A stretch of DNA of 64,000 bases. Source: Bacteroidota bacterium (GTDB lineage: Bacteria; Bacteroidota; Bacteroidia; Cytophagales; Cytophagaceae). Of this stretch, positions 7,947 to 17,249 are shown piece after piece. The stretch spans positions 1 to 64,000 of the forward strand of contig JAEVZS010000002.1 of NCBI GenBank assembly GCA_023392125.1, written 5' to 3'. A model generated the notes under the pieces. The model did no database searches. It was given only the letters and a program-made list of their open reading frames with translations, and was not told where the DNA came from. Made by a program: the position numbers and the translations under genes. The first letter of the stretch is position 1; each line of letters opens with the position of its first letter.

Positions 7947-10900
7947 ATGAGGCTGAAAGTATTGTTTTCCTTTTTCTTTCTTTGGGCTTACATCGCCCAG
8001 GCACAAAATAGTCTGATTGAAAGTCAGGATAGCGAACGTCTGTTCAAATCTTCCATGGAGTTGCTTGGCAAAGAAAAATATTCTGCCGCCCGCAAATCTT
8101 TTGAGGAGTATCTTACGGCTGCCAAGCTAAGCGGGCAGCAGCAGGATATCCGTCTGGCGGATGCGGAGTATTATATTGCCTATTGTGCGCTCAGTCTTTT
8201 CAATCCGGATGCGGAGCTTCTCTTCAAGGAATTTATCGCTGATTATCCATGGCATAGTAAGGCTGCTCTGGCATATTTTGAGCTTGGTAACTTTTTTTAC
8301 AACAACCGTCAGTACCAGAAAACAATTGATTATCTCCGTAAGGTAAATGAATCGGTGCTTTCAGATGAGCAGAAAATGGAGGCGAATTTTAAACTGGGAT
8401 ATGCGTATTTCAGTCAGAAAGAATTTGATGCTGCTTATGAACATTTTAATAAGATAAAGCATAAGAATCATAAATATACCTATGCAGCAAGCTATTATGC
8501 TGGTTATATTGAGTTGAAAAACGGGCTGTATGAGGAAGCTCTTGCTGATTTGCTTAAAGCGGAGCAAAACGAAGGTTATTCTTCGGTAGTACCTTATCTG
8601 ATTGCCAATGTATATTATCAGCAGGGTGAAAATGAGAAGCTGATTGAATACGCTGAAAAAAGTGTGACAAGACCGGATATCAAAGAAAAGGCTGAGCTTT
8701 ATATGCTCATAGCAGAAGCGCATTTTATGAAAGCTGATTATGCAAAAGCCGGTGAGTTCTTTGAAAATTACGAAAAGGAGAATGCAGGTGCTCTGACTCC
8801 GCCTTTGCAGTACAGGCTTGCGTTTAGTCAGTATCAGAACGGGAAATATGAGCAGGCTGTAACTAATTTTAAGCCTATAGCAACCCAGGAGGATGCACTG
8901 GGACAGGTGGCCGGCTATTATCTCGGACTTTCATATCTGAAGCTCGAAGAAAAGCAGTTTGCGCTTCTTGCGTTTCAACAGGCTGCAAAATCTGAATACA
9001 GCAAACAGATACAGGAAGAAGCTTTTTTTAATTATGCCAAAGTGAGCGCAGAGCTTGGTAATTTCGGTGAGACGATCAATACACTGAAAAATTTTAACCG
9101 GAATTATCCCGGAAGCATACATGCGCAGGAGGCTGATGAATTGCTGGGAGAAGCCTTTTTGAAAACCAGCAATTATACGGAAGCTATTAACTATATCGAG
9201 AGTCTGAAGAACAGAAGTCTCCGTCTTAATGCCGCATACCAGAGAGTTACTTTCTTTAAGGGTACCGAAGAATTCAACAATAATAACTTTGCCAGAGCTG
9301 TAGAGATGTTTAATAAATCATCTCAGTTTGCCATTGATAAAGATGTGTTTATTGCCGTATGTTTTTGGCGCGGAGAGTCATACTCTATCCTCAAAGAATA
9401 TGATCAGGCTGTAAACAGTTATGCCAAAGTTTTTCAGAATACAAACGCTGCCAATGAGTTTTATATGAAATCCAGATATGGGATAGCATATGCATACTAT
9501 AGCCTGCAGAAGTATGATAAAGCTCTTGAGCATTTCAGAGAATATGTGGTGAATCTTGAAAAAAAGAGCAACAGACTGTACTATGACGATGCAATTCTGA
9601 GGCTGGCAGACCTGTATGCGCATAATAAAAACTATCCGGAAGCCCTGAAATACTATAACAATGCAATTGACTCCAGAAATCCTGATCTGGATTATGCATA
9701 CTACAAAAAAGGAGTTATCCTGCCATTTCAGGACAAAGATGAAGAGGCTATTGCCAATTTTGACAAAGTTATATATTCCTTTCCTTCATCCCTCTATGTA
9801 GATGATGCGCTGTACGGAAAAGCGGAAATTGTCTTTGCGCACGGCAACTTTAATGATGCCATTGCCATTTTTTCCAAGCTGATCGCTACGTATTCTACGA
9901 GTACTCATGTTCCGTATGCGTTGAATTTCAGAGCTATTTCTTTCCGCAATCAGGGTAACTATGAAAAAGCAATAGATGATTATAAAAGAATTATCTATGA
10001 TTATCCTAATCACGCGATAGCCGTGGAAGCGCTGGCTGGTATGCAGGATGCTCTCAGCAGGTCTGACCGCTCGGAGGAATTTGAATATTTCAGAGAAGCT
10101 TTTGTTAAGAGCAATCCCGAAGGAACTTCTCTTGTTAATATTGACTATGAGGCAGCCAGGTCATTTTACAATAATCAGAAATATGACCGTGCAGCGCAGG
10201 CATTGAAAGACTATATTGACAAATATCCGGATAGTCCCAATAATCCGGATGCCCGTTATTTTCTGGCCGACGCCTATCTGAAATCCGGGAAAACGGAGCT
10301 GGCTGCCGGGCAGTTCAGGAAAGTAGTTGAAGAACGTAAAAGTGATTATTATACCAGAGCTATACTAAAGCTTGCGGATTTGTACAATAAGGAAGACAAG
10401 CATAGTGAAGCCAGAGACTGGTATCTGCAATTGTTGAACAATTCAGCTAATCCTAAAGAGCGGGCCATAGCCTGGGCATCACTTATGGATGTATATTACA
10501 GCTTAAAAAAATATGATTCAGTTAAATATTATGCAGAACAAGTGCTGAATCACAGTAAGTTTTCGCTGGATGCCAACAGGGCGACGCTGTATCTGGGTAA
10601 AGTGGCCTATATGGCCGGAGATAAAGAGGCTGCCATCGACCATTTTATCTCAACCATTAATCTGGCAAAGGATGTCAATGCTGCAGAGGCCAAGTATATG
10701 ATTGGTCTGATATTGTACGAGCAGCAGAAATACAAGCAGTCACTCGAAACGCTTTATGAACTGAATAACTCATTCTATACATACAGTGACTGGCTTTCGA
10801 AATCATTTTTGCTGATAGCTGACAATTTTATAGCTACGGATGAGCTGTTTCAGGCGAAGGCTACTTTACAGTCAATTATAGAAAAATCAACCCATAAGCC

Positions 10901-10976
10901 AAGTATTGAAGAGGCTAAAATGAAACTTGATCAAATCCAACAATTAGAAAAGAAGGAGGCGGACTCTAATGAATAA
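7947..10976 (+). CDS. Large tetratricopeptide-repeat periplasmic protein
   Basis: A 1009-residue secreted protein made almost entirely of TPR-like helical hairpins, with a signal peptide (residues 1-19, cleavage after AQA) and a Lys/Glu-rich tail. Repeat units such as YDKALEHFREY and YEKAIDDYKRII recur throughout, giving a long superhelical scaffold. TPR proteins of the YbgF/CpoB and BamD type work at the periplasmic face of envelope machines; this is much longer than either. Its end overlaps the next gene by 8 bp, and the cluster continues through TolQ/TolR/TonB-like genes. Exact role unknown; I infer a scaffold between outer membrane and peptidoglycan. Confidence 0.85.
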   Translation: MRLKVLFSFFFLWAYIAQAQNSLIESQDSERLFKSSMELLGKEKYSAARKSFEEYLTAAKLSGQQQDIRLADAEYYIAYCALSLFNPDAELLFKEFIADYPWHSKAALAYFELGNFFYNNRQYQKTIDYLRKVNESVLSDEQKMEANFKLGYAYFSQKEFDAAYEHFNKIKHKNHKYTYAASYYAGYIELKNGLYEEALADLLKAEQNEGYSSVVPYLIANVYYQQGENEKLIEYAEKSVTRPDIKEKAELYMLIAEAHFMKADYAKAGEFFENYEKENAGALTPPLQYRLAFSQYQNGKYEQAVTNFKPIATQEDALGQVAGYYLGLSYLKLEEKQFALLAFQQAAKSEYSKQIQEEAFFNYAKVSAELGNFGETINTLKNFNRNYPGSIHAQEADELLGEAFLKTSNYTEAINYIESLKNRSLRLNAAYQRVTFFKGTEEFNNNNFARAVEMFNKSSQFAIDKDVFIAVCFWRGESYSILKEYDQAVNSYAKVFQNTNAANEFYMKSRYGIAYAYYSLQKYDKALEHFREYVVNLEKKSNRLYYDDAILRLADLYAHNKNYPEALKYYNNAIDSRNPDLDYAYYKKGVILPFQDKDEEAIANFDKVIYSFPSSLYVDDALYGKAEIVFAHGNFNDAIAIFSKLIATYSTSTHVPYALNFRAISFRNQGNYEKAIDDYKRIIYDYPNHAIAVEALAGMQDALSRSDRSEEFEYFREAFVKSNPEGTSLVNIDYEAARSFYNNQKYDRAAQALKDYIDKYPDSPNNPDARYFLADAYLKSGKTELAAGQFRKVVEERKSDYYTRAILKLADLYNKEDKHSEARDWYLQLLNNSANPKERAIAWASLMDVYYSLKKYDSVKYYAEQVLNHSKFSLDANRATLYLGKVAYMAGDKEAAIDHFISTINLAKDVNAAEAKYMIGLILYEQQKYKQSLETLYELNNSFYTYSDWLSKSFLLIADNFIATDELFQAKATLQSIIEKSTHKPSIEEAKMKLDQIQQLEKKEADSNE

Positions 10977-12609
10977 GGTTGTTATCGTACTTTGCAGCGT
11001 GTTTCTGGTCAATTTTTCATTTGCTCAGAATAACCGGGACTCATCCTTAAACAAGGATCTGACCATTACGAAAGAGCGAAACATAGAGTTGCCGGAGGTA
11101 AACCGAAACTATGAGAAAGTAACATATGATGTTCCTCAGAGTGAAGTAACACCACAGCAATATGAGTATGTTGAAGTTCCAGGAGAAATGGCCAGGCTCG
11201 ATATGAAGATCAGAGTGCGGACCCTCAATCCCGATGAACTGTCAAAAATTTATGGCAACTATATAAAAGCAGGATTTGGGAACTATATGACGCCGTATCT
11301 GGAAGGGCATTTTAACAGCAAGCGCAATGATAAATATTCCTATGGAATACATCTGAGACATCTGAGCTCATCCAGAGGACCTGTAGAATATGCCCGTACC
11401 GGTGTGAACAACCTCGGGGTATATGGCCGCTACTTTCTTAATAAGGTAACAGTCGACGGAGATTTGTCATGGCAGAGACAGCGGTTTAATTATTATGGTT
11501 TTGATCACTCTGTTGTTCCCGAAATAGATGAAGACACCATTAAGCTTGTATATAATCTGATTAAGGCAGGTCTTAAATTTACCAACGCAGACTCAGATGC
11601 GCAGGTAAATTATAAAGTCGGACTGAATTATTTCAACCTTGGGAATAATGCCGACAGTCGTGAGAATGAATTTTTAATTGATTACGCCGGCGGATATCGT
11701 ATGGATAATGAGAAAAATGTCCGTATATCCGGGGAATATTCGTTTTCTTCAAGAAATTATAATGAAAACTTTTCAAGACATTTCTTCCAGATTCGTCCCA
11801 GCCTTGTGCTTTCCAGAGAGAATTACCGAATCACAGCCGGTGCAACGGTAGCCTATACGACCGATACGACATTTAATTCCGGATTACATGTATATCCGAT
11901 CCTTCGGGGGGATTATTTTCTGATACCGGATCAGCTGATGATTTTTGCCGGACTGGGTGGAGAAATGCAACGTAATACCTGGAGAACATTTATGAGCCAG
12001 AATCCCTGGCTTCTGAATGGAGTGGCATTGAGCAATACCAACAAGACGCTGGATTTGTATGCAGGATTGCAGGGCAATACACTTGAACGGTTAACCTACA
12101 AGGCACGACTTGCCTATGAAACATACCGTTATCTGCCCTTCTTTGTCAATGCAGCTTCTGATACTTCTGCGTTTGATATTATTTATGATTCCGGGCAGGC
12201 AAGCATTCTTAATTTCTATGCTGCCTTTGCCTATGAGTTTACCCAGAAGTTCAGGCTGGGGCTTGATGCTAATCTGTACAGCTACGGATTAAGCAATATG
12301 ATTGCTGCTCCGTGGCACCGGCCTTCATTTGATATGGCTGTGCTGGGCTCATATAACCTCCATAAGAAAATATATTTTAATGTGGATATTTTTTATATTA
12401 GCGGCCTTAAAGGAAGAAAGCCGGTAAGCGGAGAAACTGAAAAACTGAAAGATATTTTTGATCTGAATCTGAAGCTTGAATATAGATTCTCAAATCCTTT
12501 TTCAGCTTTTGTTCAGCTAAATAATATTTTAGGCAAAAATTATCAACGTTACATGTATTATCCCGTTAAAGGAACAAATGTAATCGTTGGAGTTTCGTAT
12601 ACTTTTTAA
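10969..12609 (+). CDS. Outer-membrane beta-barrel protein (plug-less TonB-receptor-like)
   Basis: A 546-residue protein with a signal peptide (residues 1-20, cleaved after FAQ). A short extracytoplasmic region is followed by many alternating aromatic/polar amphipathic strands, ending in NVIVGVSYTF with a terminal Phe, the signature of an outer-membrane barrel inserted by BAM. The last strands resemble TonB-dependent receptor barrels (FVQLNNILGKNYQRYMYYPVKG), but no plug domain precedes them. It overlaps the TPR gene by 8 bp, which implies coupled translation and a joint function with it. Cargo, if any, is unknown. Confidence 0.8.
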   Translation: MNKVVIVLCSVFLVNFSFAQNNRDSSLNKDLTITKERNIELPEVNRNYEKVTYDVPQSEVTPQQYEYVEVPGEMARLDMKIRVRTLNPDELSKIYGNYIKAGFGNYMTPYLEGHFNSKRNDKYSYGIHLRHLSSSRGPVEYARTGVNNLGVYGRYFLNKVTVDGDLSWQRQRFNYYGFDHSVVPEIDEDTIKLVYNLIKAGLKFTNADSDAQVNYKVGLNYFNLGNNADSRENEFLIDYAGGYRMDNEKNVRISGEYSFSSRNYNENFSRHFFQIRPSLVLSRENYRITAGATVAYTTDTTFNSGLHVYPILRGDYFLIPDQLMIFAGLGGEMQRNTWRTFMSQNPWLLNGVALSNTNKTLDLYAGLQGNTLERLTYKARLAYETYRYLPFFVNAASDTSAFDIIYDSGQASILNFYAAFAYEFTQKFRLGLDANLYSYGLSNMIAAPWHRPSFDMAVLGSYNLHKKIYFNVDIFYISGLKGRKPVSGETEKLKDIFDLNLKLEYRFSNPFSAFVQLNNILGKNYQRYMYYPVKGTNVIVGVSYTF

Positions 12610-12618
12610 TAGGTGGAC

Positions 12619-13743
12619 ATGAATCTTGATCTATATATAGTGAAACTGTTGCAAACCGAAGACTGCTTTTCCATCAGAGGGCTTGGCGGGTTTGTAACCA
12701 GATATTCCGGGGCAGAAATTCATCCGGTAACACACAAGTTTAAACCGCCTTCCAAGAGAATCGCTTTTAACACGCAACTGAGCACCAATGATGAAAAGCT
12801 GGAAATACTGATTGCGAAGAATGAAGGTATTTCTCCGGAGCAGACTCAGAAGCATATAGAAAATTATGTTATGCTGATTCATGAGAAGCTCAGAGGGTAC
12901 GGTTATTATGAAGTCAGTGGGGTTGGCCGTTTTTATTACAACCCGATCAGAGAAATTGAATTTGATCCCTTCGTAAACAATGACTTTCTTGAAGAAAGTT
13001 TTGGTTTACCGGAGATACTATATAAACCTGTTGAAAGAGAAATTATGAGAAACAGACCTGCTAAAAAGAAAATCGAAAATTCGGAAGAGGCTAATGATAA
13101 ACCGGTAAAAAACAGATCAAAAATCGTTTGGGCTTTATTGCCATTGCTCGTAATTCTCGGAGCCGGAGCCGTAATGTACGGAGTAAAGGATCAGAATGAA
13201 TCAATTGCAAAACTATTTGCTTTTAGTTCTACAGAGCCTTCCGGCTTAGTGCCGGATGAAGGCAGTGAAGCATCCGAAGAAGCCAATGCCGGTGAGAGCA
13301 TTTCCGGAGAAAATATTTCTGAAGATGTGGTAGTAGATACTACCGAAGAAGAATTTACCGTTGAAGTGGAAACAGGGGACAGTTTTGAAGTCGGTAAGAA
13401 CCTGGTGACTGAGGCCGGCAGCCCGGACAATACGGGGACGGGGTATGATCAGCCAGCCATACCAACCAGCGCATCAAAACGGACAGAAACCGAAAGTCGT
13501 GTACATACTCCCGGCGCGTACTCTATCGTAGTTGGGGCCTTCTCCAAAAAAGCAAATGCAGAAAAGCTGCAGAAGAAGCTGGATTGCTCAGGTTGCAATA
13601 TATATATAGCGGAACCGGCTTCCGGTTCTGGCTTATACAAGGTCATAGTAGCAGACTTTTCGAACAAAGCCGAAGCATTTGCCCGACTTTCCGAATATAG
13701 AATCCAGTTTGGCGACAGTGCCTGGGTAATGACAAATAAGTAA
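12619..13743 (+). CDS. HU-CCDC81/SPOR-domain membrane protein
   Basis: A 374-residue bitopic protein. Residues 1-~145 resemble the tandem HU-like (HU-CCDC81) domains found in Bacteroidota. A lysine/arginine-rich stretch precedes one transmembrane helix (about 172-190, WALLPLLVILGAGAVMYGV), then an acidic Ser/Glu linker, then a C-terminal SPOR domain (about 295-372, starting YSIVVGAFSKKANAEKL). SPOR domains bind glycan strands stripped of stem peptides at division septa, so this protein should link something cytoplasmic to septal peptidoglycan. I chose ATG 12619, preceded by AGGTGG, over the in-frame GTG at 12613. It sits 9 bp after the barrel gene. Confidence 0.85.
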   Translation: MNLDLYIVKLLQTEDCFSIRGLGGFVTRYSGAEIHPVTHKFKPPSKRIAFNTQLSTNDEKLEILIAKNEGISPEQTQKHIENYVMLIHEKLRGYGYYEVSGVGRFYYNPIREIEFDPFVNNDFLEESFGLPEILYKPVEREIMRNRPAKKKIENSEEANDKPVKNRSKIVWALLPLLVILGAGAVMYGVKDQNESIAKLFAFSSTEPSGLVPDEGSEASEEANAGESISGENISEDVVVDTTEEEFTVEVETGDSFEVGKNLVTEAGSPDNTGTGYDQPAIPTSASKRTETESRVHTPGAYSIVVGAFSKKANAEKLQKKLDCSGCNIYIAEPASGSGLYKVIVADFSNKAEAFARLSEYRIQFGDSAWVMTNK

Positions 13744-13770
13744 AAGATAGTAAGGACATAGTACAATATC

Positions 13771-14469
13771 ATGGTCGTTTTAAATTTGTTTCTTGATATT
13801 ATTCAGCCTGGCACCGACACGCTGACCTCTGCAGGTGCATCTGATGCAGGCTCAGTATCCGTCTGGGAGCTTATTATGAAGGGGGGGATTTTTATGATTC
13901 CCCTTATTTTGTTGAGTATTCTGGCAGTATATCTGATTGTTGAGCGGATTCTTACCCTGAGAAAGGCTGACCGGGATCCCGGAACCTTTCTGGAGGAGCT
14001 TCACAATTATGTCAGCCAGGGCGACATAGCCGCTGCGAAGAATTTGTGCAAACAATACAATACGCCATTTGCCAGAATGCTGCAGAAAGGTATTGTCAAA
14101 CTGGGCAAGCCCCTGCCGATTATTGAAGCAAGTATTGAGAATGTCGGAAGAATTGAAATCTTTAAGCTTGAGCGGAATCTCAACAATCTGGCTACCATCT
14201 CCGGAGCTGCTCCGATGATTGGTTTTTTGGGTACAGTATCTGGTATGGTGCAGGCTTTTATTGCCATAGCTCAGGAAGAAGGAACAATAAGCCCCAAAGT
14301 GCTCAGCTCAGGTATCTATGAAGCAATGATTACAACAGTTGCAGGTCTTATTGTAGGTATTATTGCATATATCGGATACAATTATCTTACCGGCAAGGTA
14401 CAGAAGATCGTGCATCAGATGGAATACACATCAATCGAATTTATGGAATTCCTTCAGGAACCCAGATAG
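13771..14469 (+). CDS. MotA/TolQ/ExbB proton channel family protein
   Basis: A 232-residue inner-membrane protein with the three-helix layout of TolQ/ExbB: TM1 near residues 32-55 (GGIFMIPLILLSILAVYLIV), a cytoplasmic domain, then TM2 (SGAAPMIGFLGTVSGMVQAF) and TM3 (AMITTVAGLIVGIIAYIGYNYL). The pore-lining Thr/Pro residues of the family (GFLGTVSGM) are present. With the following TolR/ExbD it should form a proton-driven motor energising a TonB- or TolA-like partner. The three genes are separated by 10 and 7 bp. Which of Tol or Ton it belongs to cannot be settled by sequence alone. Confidence 0.92.
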   Translation: MVVLNLFLDIIQPGTDTLTSAGASDAGSVSVWELIMKGGIFMIPLILLSILAVYLIVERILTLRKADRDPGTFLEELHNYVSQGDIAAAKNLCKQYNTPFARMLQKGIVKLGKPLPIIEASIENVGRIEIFKLERNLNNLATISGAAPMIGFLGTVSGMVQAFIAIAQEEGTISPKVLSSGIYEAMITTVAGLIVGIIAYIGYNYLTGKVQKIVHQMEYTSIEFMEFLQEPR

Positions 14470-14479
14470 ATAAAAAGAA

Positions 14480-14905
14480 ATGCCCAGATTTAAGAGTAAA
14501 AATAAGGTTAATCCGGAGTTCAGCATGGCTTCAATGACAGATTTTGTGTTTCTGTTGCTGATATTCTTTATGCTTACTTCCAATATGGTAACGCCTACTG
14601 CTCTTCCGGTAAATCTTCCGACAACGAAAAAGGAACAAACGGTGATTGAATTGCAGAAGGTAGGGGTGACAATTACCAAAGATCTGAAATATTATATTAA
14701 TGATATAGAGATACCGGAATCAGAACTTGAAGTAGCTCTGGCGCGTTGGTTTAAAGGAGAGCGCTATGAAAAGGGGGATCTGCAGGTTCCTGTAGCAATT
14801 TTGTATATTGACAAAGAGGTACCGGTAGAATATCTTGTAAAGGTAGCCGGTATTGTTAATAGCCTGGGTGCTAAAATTTCATTAGCGACAAAGCAAAAGG
14901 ACTAA
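14480..14905 (+). CDS. ExbD/TolR family biopolymer transport protein
   Basis: A 141-residue protein with a short basic N-terminus (PRFKSKNKVNPEFSMASMTD), one transmembrane helix (about 18-33, FVFLLLIFFMLTSNMV) and a periplasmic domain. The conserved membrane aspartate that carries protons in ExbD/TolR is present in SMTDFVF. It pairs with the TolQ/ExbB homologue 10 bp upstream. The periplasmic part ends in VNSLGAKISLATK, like TolR domains that can contact peptidoglycan. Confidence 0.92.
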   Translation: MPRFKSKNKVNPEFSMASMTDFVFLLLIFFMLTSNMVTPTALPVNLPTTKKEQTVIELQKVGVTITKDLKYYINDIEIPESELEVALARWFKGERYEKGDLQVPVAILYIDKEVPVEYLVKVAGIVNSLGAKISLATKQKD

Positions 14906-14912
14906 TAAGCGT

Positions 14913-15809
14913 ATGGAGAAATACTTGCAGGACGAACAGAAGAACAGACGCATCGGAATCACCGTCTCAGTGGTAATTCATGCCTTGTTGTTTGTTCTTT
15001 TTATGCTTTTTGCAGCATATAAAGCTCCATATCCTCCCAATCCCGGTATACCGGGAGTTGAGCTGAATTTTGGCATCTCGGATGAAGGCTGGGGTGAAAC
15101 GCAGCCTGAGCCATATTCAGATCCCAATGGTGAAGAATCAGCAGCATCTTCACGGGAAGTATCGGGTGAAACTCATGCTCCGGCCGAAGCTTCCGAACAG
15201 GCAGCAGAAGTTGAGGATAATGATGATTTTATAACGTCATCCTCTCTGGATGCCCCGGTTGTAGCCGAAGATGTAAAGCCTGTTGAAAACAAGGCTCCGA
15301 AAGAAGTAAAGCCTAAAGAAGATAATACGAAAAAGCCTGAGCCGGTTGTACAGCCCCGTGCAGTAATGTCTGATCCTAATACAAGTACAACAGGAGCTGG
15401 AAACTCCAATACTGCAACAAATTCCGGTACATCAGGAGGAAGTCACGGAGATACAAAAGGAAAAGGAGACCAGGGAAGTCAGAGTGGGAGTGTTGATGCA
15501 AGAGCCCTTTACGGAACTCCCGGCAATGGTGGAGGTGGCGGGGACGGACCCAAACTGAACATGGCAGGCTGGAACTGGGATAAAATTCCGGACAAAAAAG
15601 ACCCTTCCAAAGAAAGAGGATATATTGTCTTTGAGTTTAAGGTGGATGATTACGGTAATGTTGAATGGATCAAAACAAGTGAAGTTACGGTATCACCATC
15701 CGTTGAAAACTTTTACAAAGAGCAGCTGAGAAATACCACCTTTTCTCCGGAAGGAAGAAATATAGTCAACTATATTGGAAAAGTCCGATTTGATATCGTT
15801 GCCAAATGA
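14913..15809 (+). CDS. TonB-like energy-transducing protein
   Basis: A 298-residue protein with an N-terminal cytoplasmic stub, one transmembrane helix (about 16-37, TVSVVIHALLFVLFMLFAAY), a long Pro/Glu/Lys- then Gly/Ser/Asn-rich periplasmic linker, and a C-terminal TonB-like domain (about 225-298: GYIVFEFKVDDYGNVEWIK, then TTFSPEGRNIVNYIGKVRFDIV). It would carry force from the adjacent proton channel to an outer-membrane or periplasmic partner. The linker is richer in Gly/Ser than classic Pro-Lys TonB spacers. It is the last gene of the envelope cluster; folC follows after 61 bp with its own -7 element. Confidence 0.85.
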   Translation: MEKYLQDEQKNRRIGITVSVVIHALLFVLFMLFAAYKAPYPPNPGIPGVELNFGISDEGWGETQPEPYSDPNGEESAASSREVSGETHAPAEASEQAAEVEDNDDFITSSSLDAPVVAEDVKPVENKAPKEVKPKEDNTKKPEPVVQPRAVMSDPNTSTTGAGNSNTATNSGTSGGSHGDTKGKGDQGSQSGSVDARALYGTPGNGGGGGDGPKLNMAGWNWDKIPDKKDPSKERGYIVFEFKVDDYGNVEWIKTSEVTVSPSVENFYKEQLRNTTFSPEGRNIVNYIGKVRFDIVAK

Positions 15810-15858
15810 TCCTCTCAGCTGATACCTTTTCTAAAAAATACTGATTCTTTTTAAACGC

Positions 15859-15866
15859 TAATTTTG
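15859..15866 (+). promoter_or_regulatory. -7 element immediately before folC
   Basis: TAATTTTG matches TAnnTTTG and ends 4 nt before the GTG at 15871, so the transcript would start at or next to the start codon. The -33 half is not recognisable. Confidence 0.45.
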
Positions 15867-15870
15867 CGGA

Positions 15871-17154
15871 GTGAACTACAGACAGACACTCGACTATTTG
15901 TATACGGCGTTACCGATGTTTCAGAAAGTCGGGGGGGCTGCTTTTAATAAAGGGCTTGATAAAACCTTACAGTTGCTGGAGGTGCTGGATAATCCGCATT
16001 ATCAGTTTAAGTCCGTACATATTGCCGGTACGAATGGCAAGGGAAGTGTGTCTTCGATGTTGTCAGCAGTGCTGCAGTCTGCCGGTTATAAAACAGGGCT
16101 GTATACTTCACCGCATTTAAAAGAGTTTACAGAGCGGATACGTATCAATGGCATTGAAATTCCCGAGAGCAATGTAATAAGCTTTGTCCAGAAAATGCTT
16201 CCCGAGCTGGAGAGGATAAAGCCGTCATTTTTTGAAATGACAGTAGCTATGGCATTTGATTATTTTGCCAGAGAAAAGGTAGATATTGCCATTATTGAGG
16301 TCGGTATGGGCGGACGCTTGGATTCTACCAATGTCATTTTGCCGGAGCTGAGTATTATTACCAATATCAGCTTTGATCATCAGCAGTTTTTGGGAGATAC
16401 AATTTCGCTGATAGCCGGAGAAAAGGCTGAAATCATCAAACCAGGAATTCCGGCCATAATTTCCGAATCACATGAGGAATCCCGTCCTGTTTTCGAGAAA
16501 GTAGCTGCTCAGAAGAAAGCTTCCATACAGTTTGCCGATGATCAGTACAAAGTGCTGCAAAACGGATTGACCGGGTGTTATCAGGTATATAAAGAGGACA
16601 GCTTGCTTCTGAAAGACCTGGAATGTGATCTGAAAGGAGCCTACCAGTGTCGTAATATTCCGGTAGTGATAGCAGCCCTGGAACTATTGAAAGCCCGTTT
16701 TGCCATTGATGAGACCGCTTTGCGGAAAGGTCTGGGCAATGTAACCGGGCTGACCGGGCTTAAGGGACGGTGGCAGGTACTGAAAAAAGAGCCGTTGATC
16801 ATTTGTGATACGGGGCATAATGAAGCTGGCATAGCAATTATCATTGATTCATTGAGAAAACTACCACACGGAAAGCTGATTTTTGTATTGGGAATGGTAG
16901 CAGATAAAGATGTTGAAAAAGTGTTGCGTCTTTTACCATCAGATGCCGGTTATATTTTTTGCCAGCCTTCGATTCAGCGGGCACTGCCAGCAGCAGAGCT
17001 GGGTAGACTGGCTAAAGAAAAAGTAAATATTGACAGTCAGGTAGTTCCGGATGTAAATGAGGCTCTCCGCTTTGCCGAATCCCTGGCTTCGGCTTCTGAT
17101 ATCATTTTTGTTGGCGGCAGCACCTTTGTTGTAGCAGATCTGGCAATCCTCTGA
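15871..17154 (+). CDS. folC: Folylpolyglutamate synthase / dihydrofolate synthase
   Basis: A 427-residue Mur-ligase-like enzyme that adds glutamate to dihydropteroate and/or extends the polyglutamate tail of folates, using ATP. It shows the P-loop AGTNGKGSVSSML (about 49-61), the omega-loop/GLYTSPHLKEFTERI motif, and the Mur-type VGMGGRLDSTNV and NISFDHQQFLG blocks. The C-terminal domain contains CDTGHNEAGI and ends in the nucleotide-binding-like VGGSTFVVADL. Start is GTG 15871. Length is typical. Thymidylate synthase and a pabC-like gene lie 23 kb downstream, not in the same operon. Confidence 0.93.
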   Translation: MNYRQTLDYLYTALPMFQKVGGAAFNKGLDKTLQLLEVLDNPHYQFKSVHIAGTNGKGSVSSMLSAVLQSAGYKTGLYTSPHLKEFTERIRINGIEIPESNVISFVQKMLPELERIKPSFFEMTVAMAFDYFAREKVDIAIIEVGMGGRLDSTNVILPELSIITNISFDHQQFLGDTISLIAGEKAEIIKPGIPAIISESHEESRPVFEKVAAQKKASIQFADDQYKVLQNGLTGCYQVYKEDSLLLKDLECDLKGAYQCRNIPVVIAALELLKARFAIDETALRKGLGNVTGLTGLKGRWQVLKKEPLIICDTGHNEAGIAIIIDSLRKLPHGKLIFVLGMVADKDVEKVLRLLPSDAGYIFCQPSIQRALPAAELGRLAKEKVNIDSQVVPDVNEALRFAESLASASDIIFVGGSTFVVADLAIL

Positions 17155-17249
17155 TCTATTGAGCCGATACCCTACAAAATCGTTGGAGTACTTCCTTCTG
17201 TTAACATTCATCTTGTCCATGTAGTTAATGCTATGAGGATTTTTTTAAG

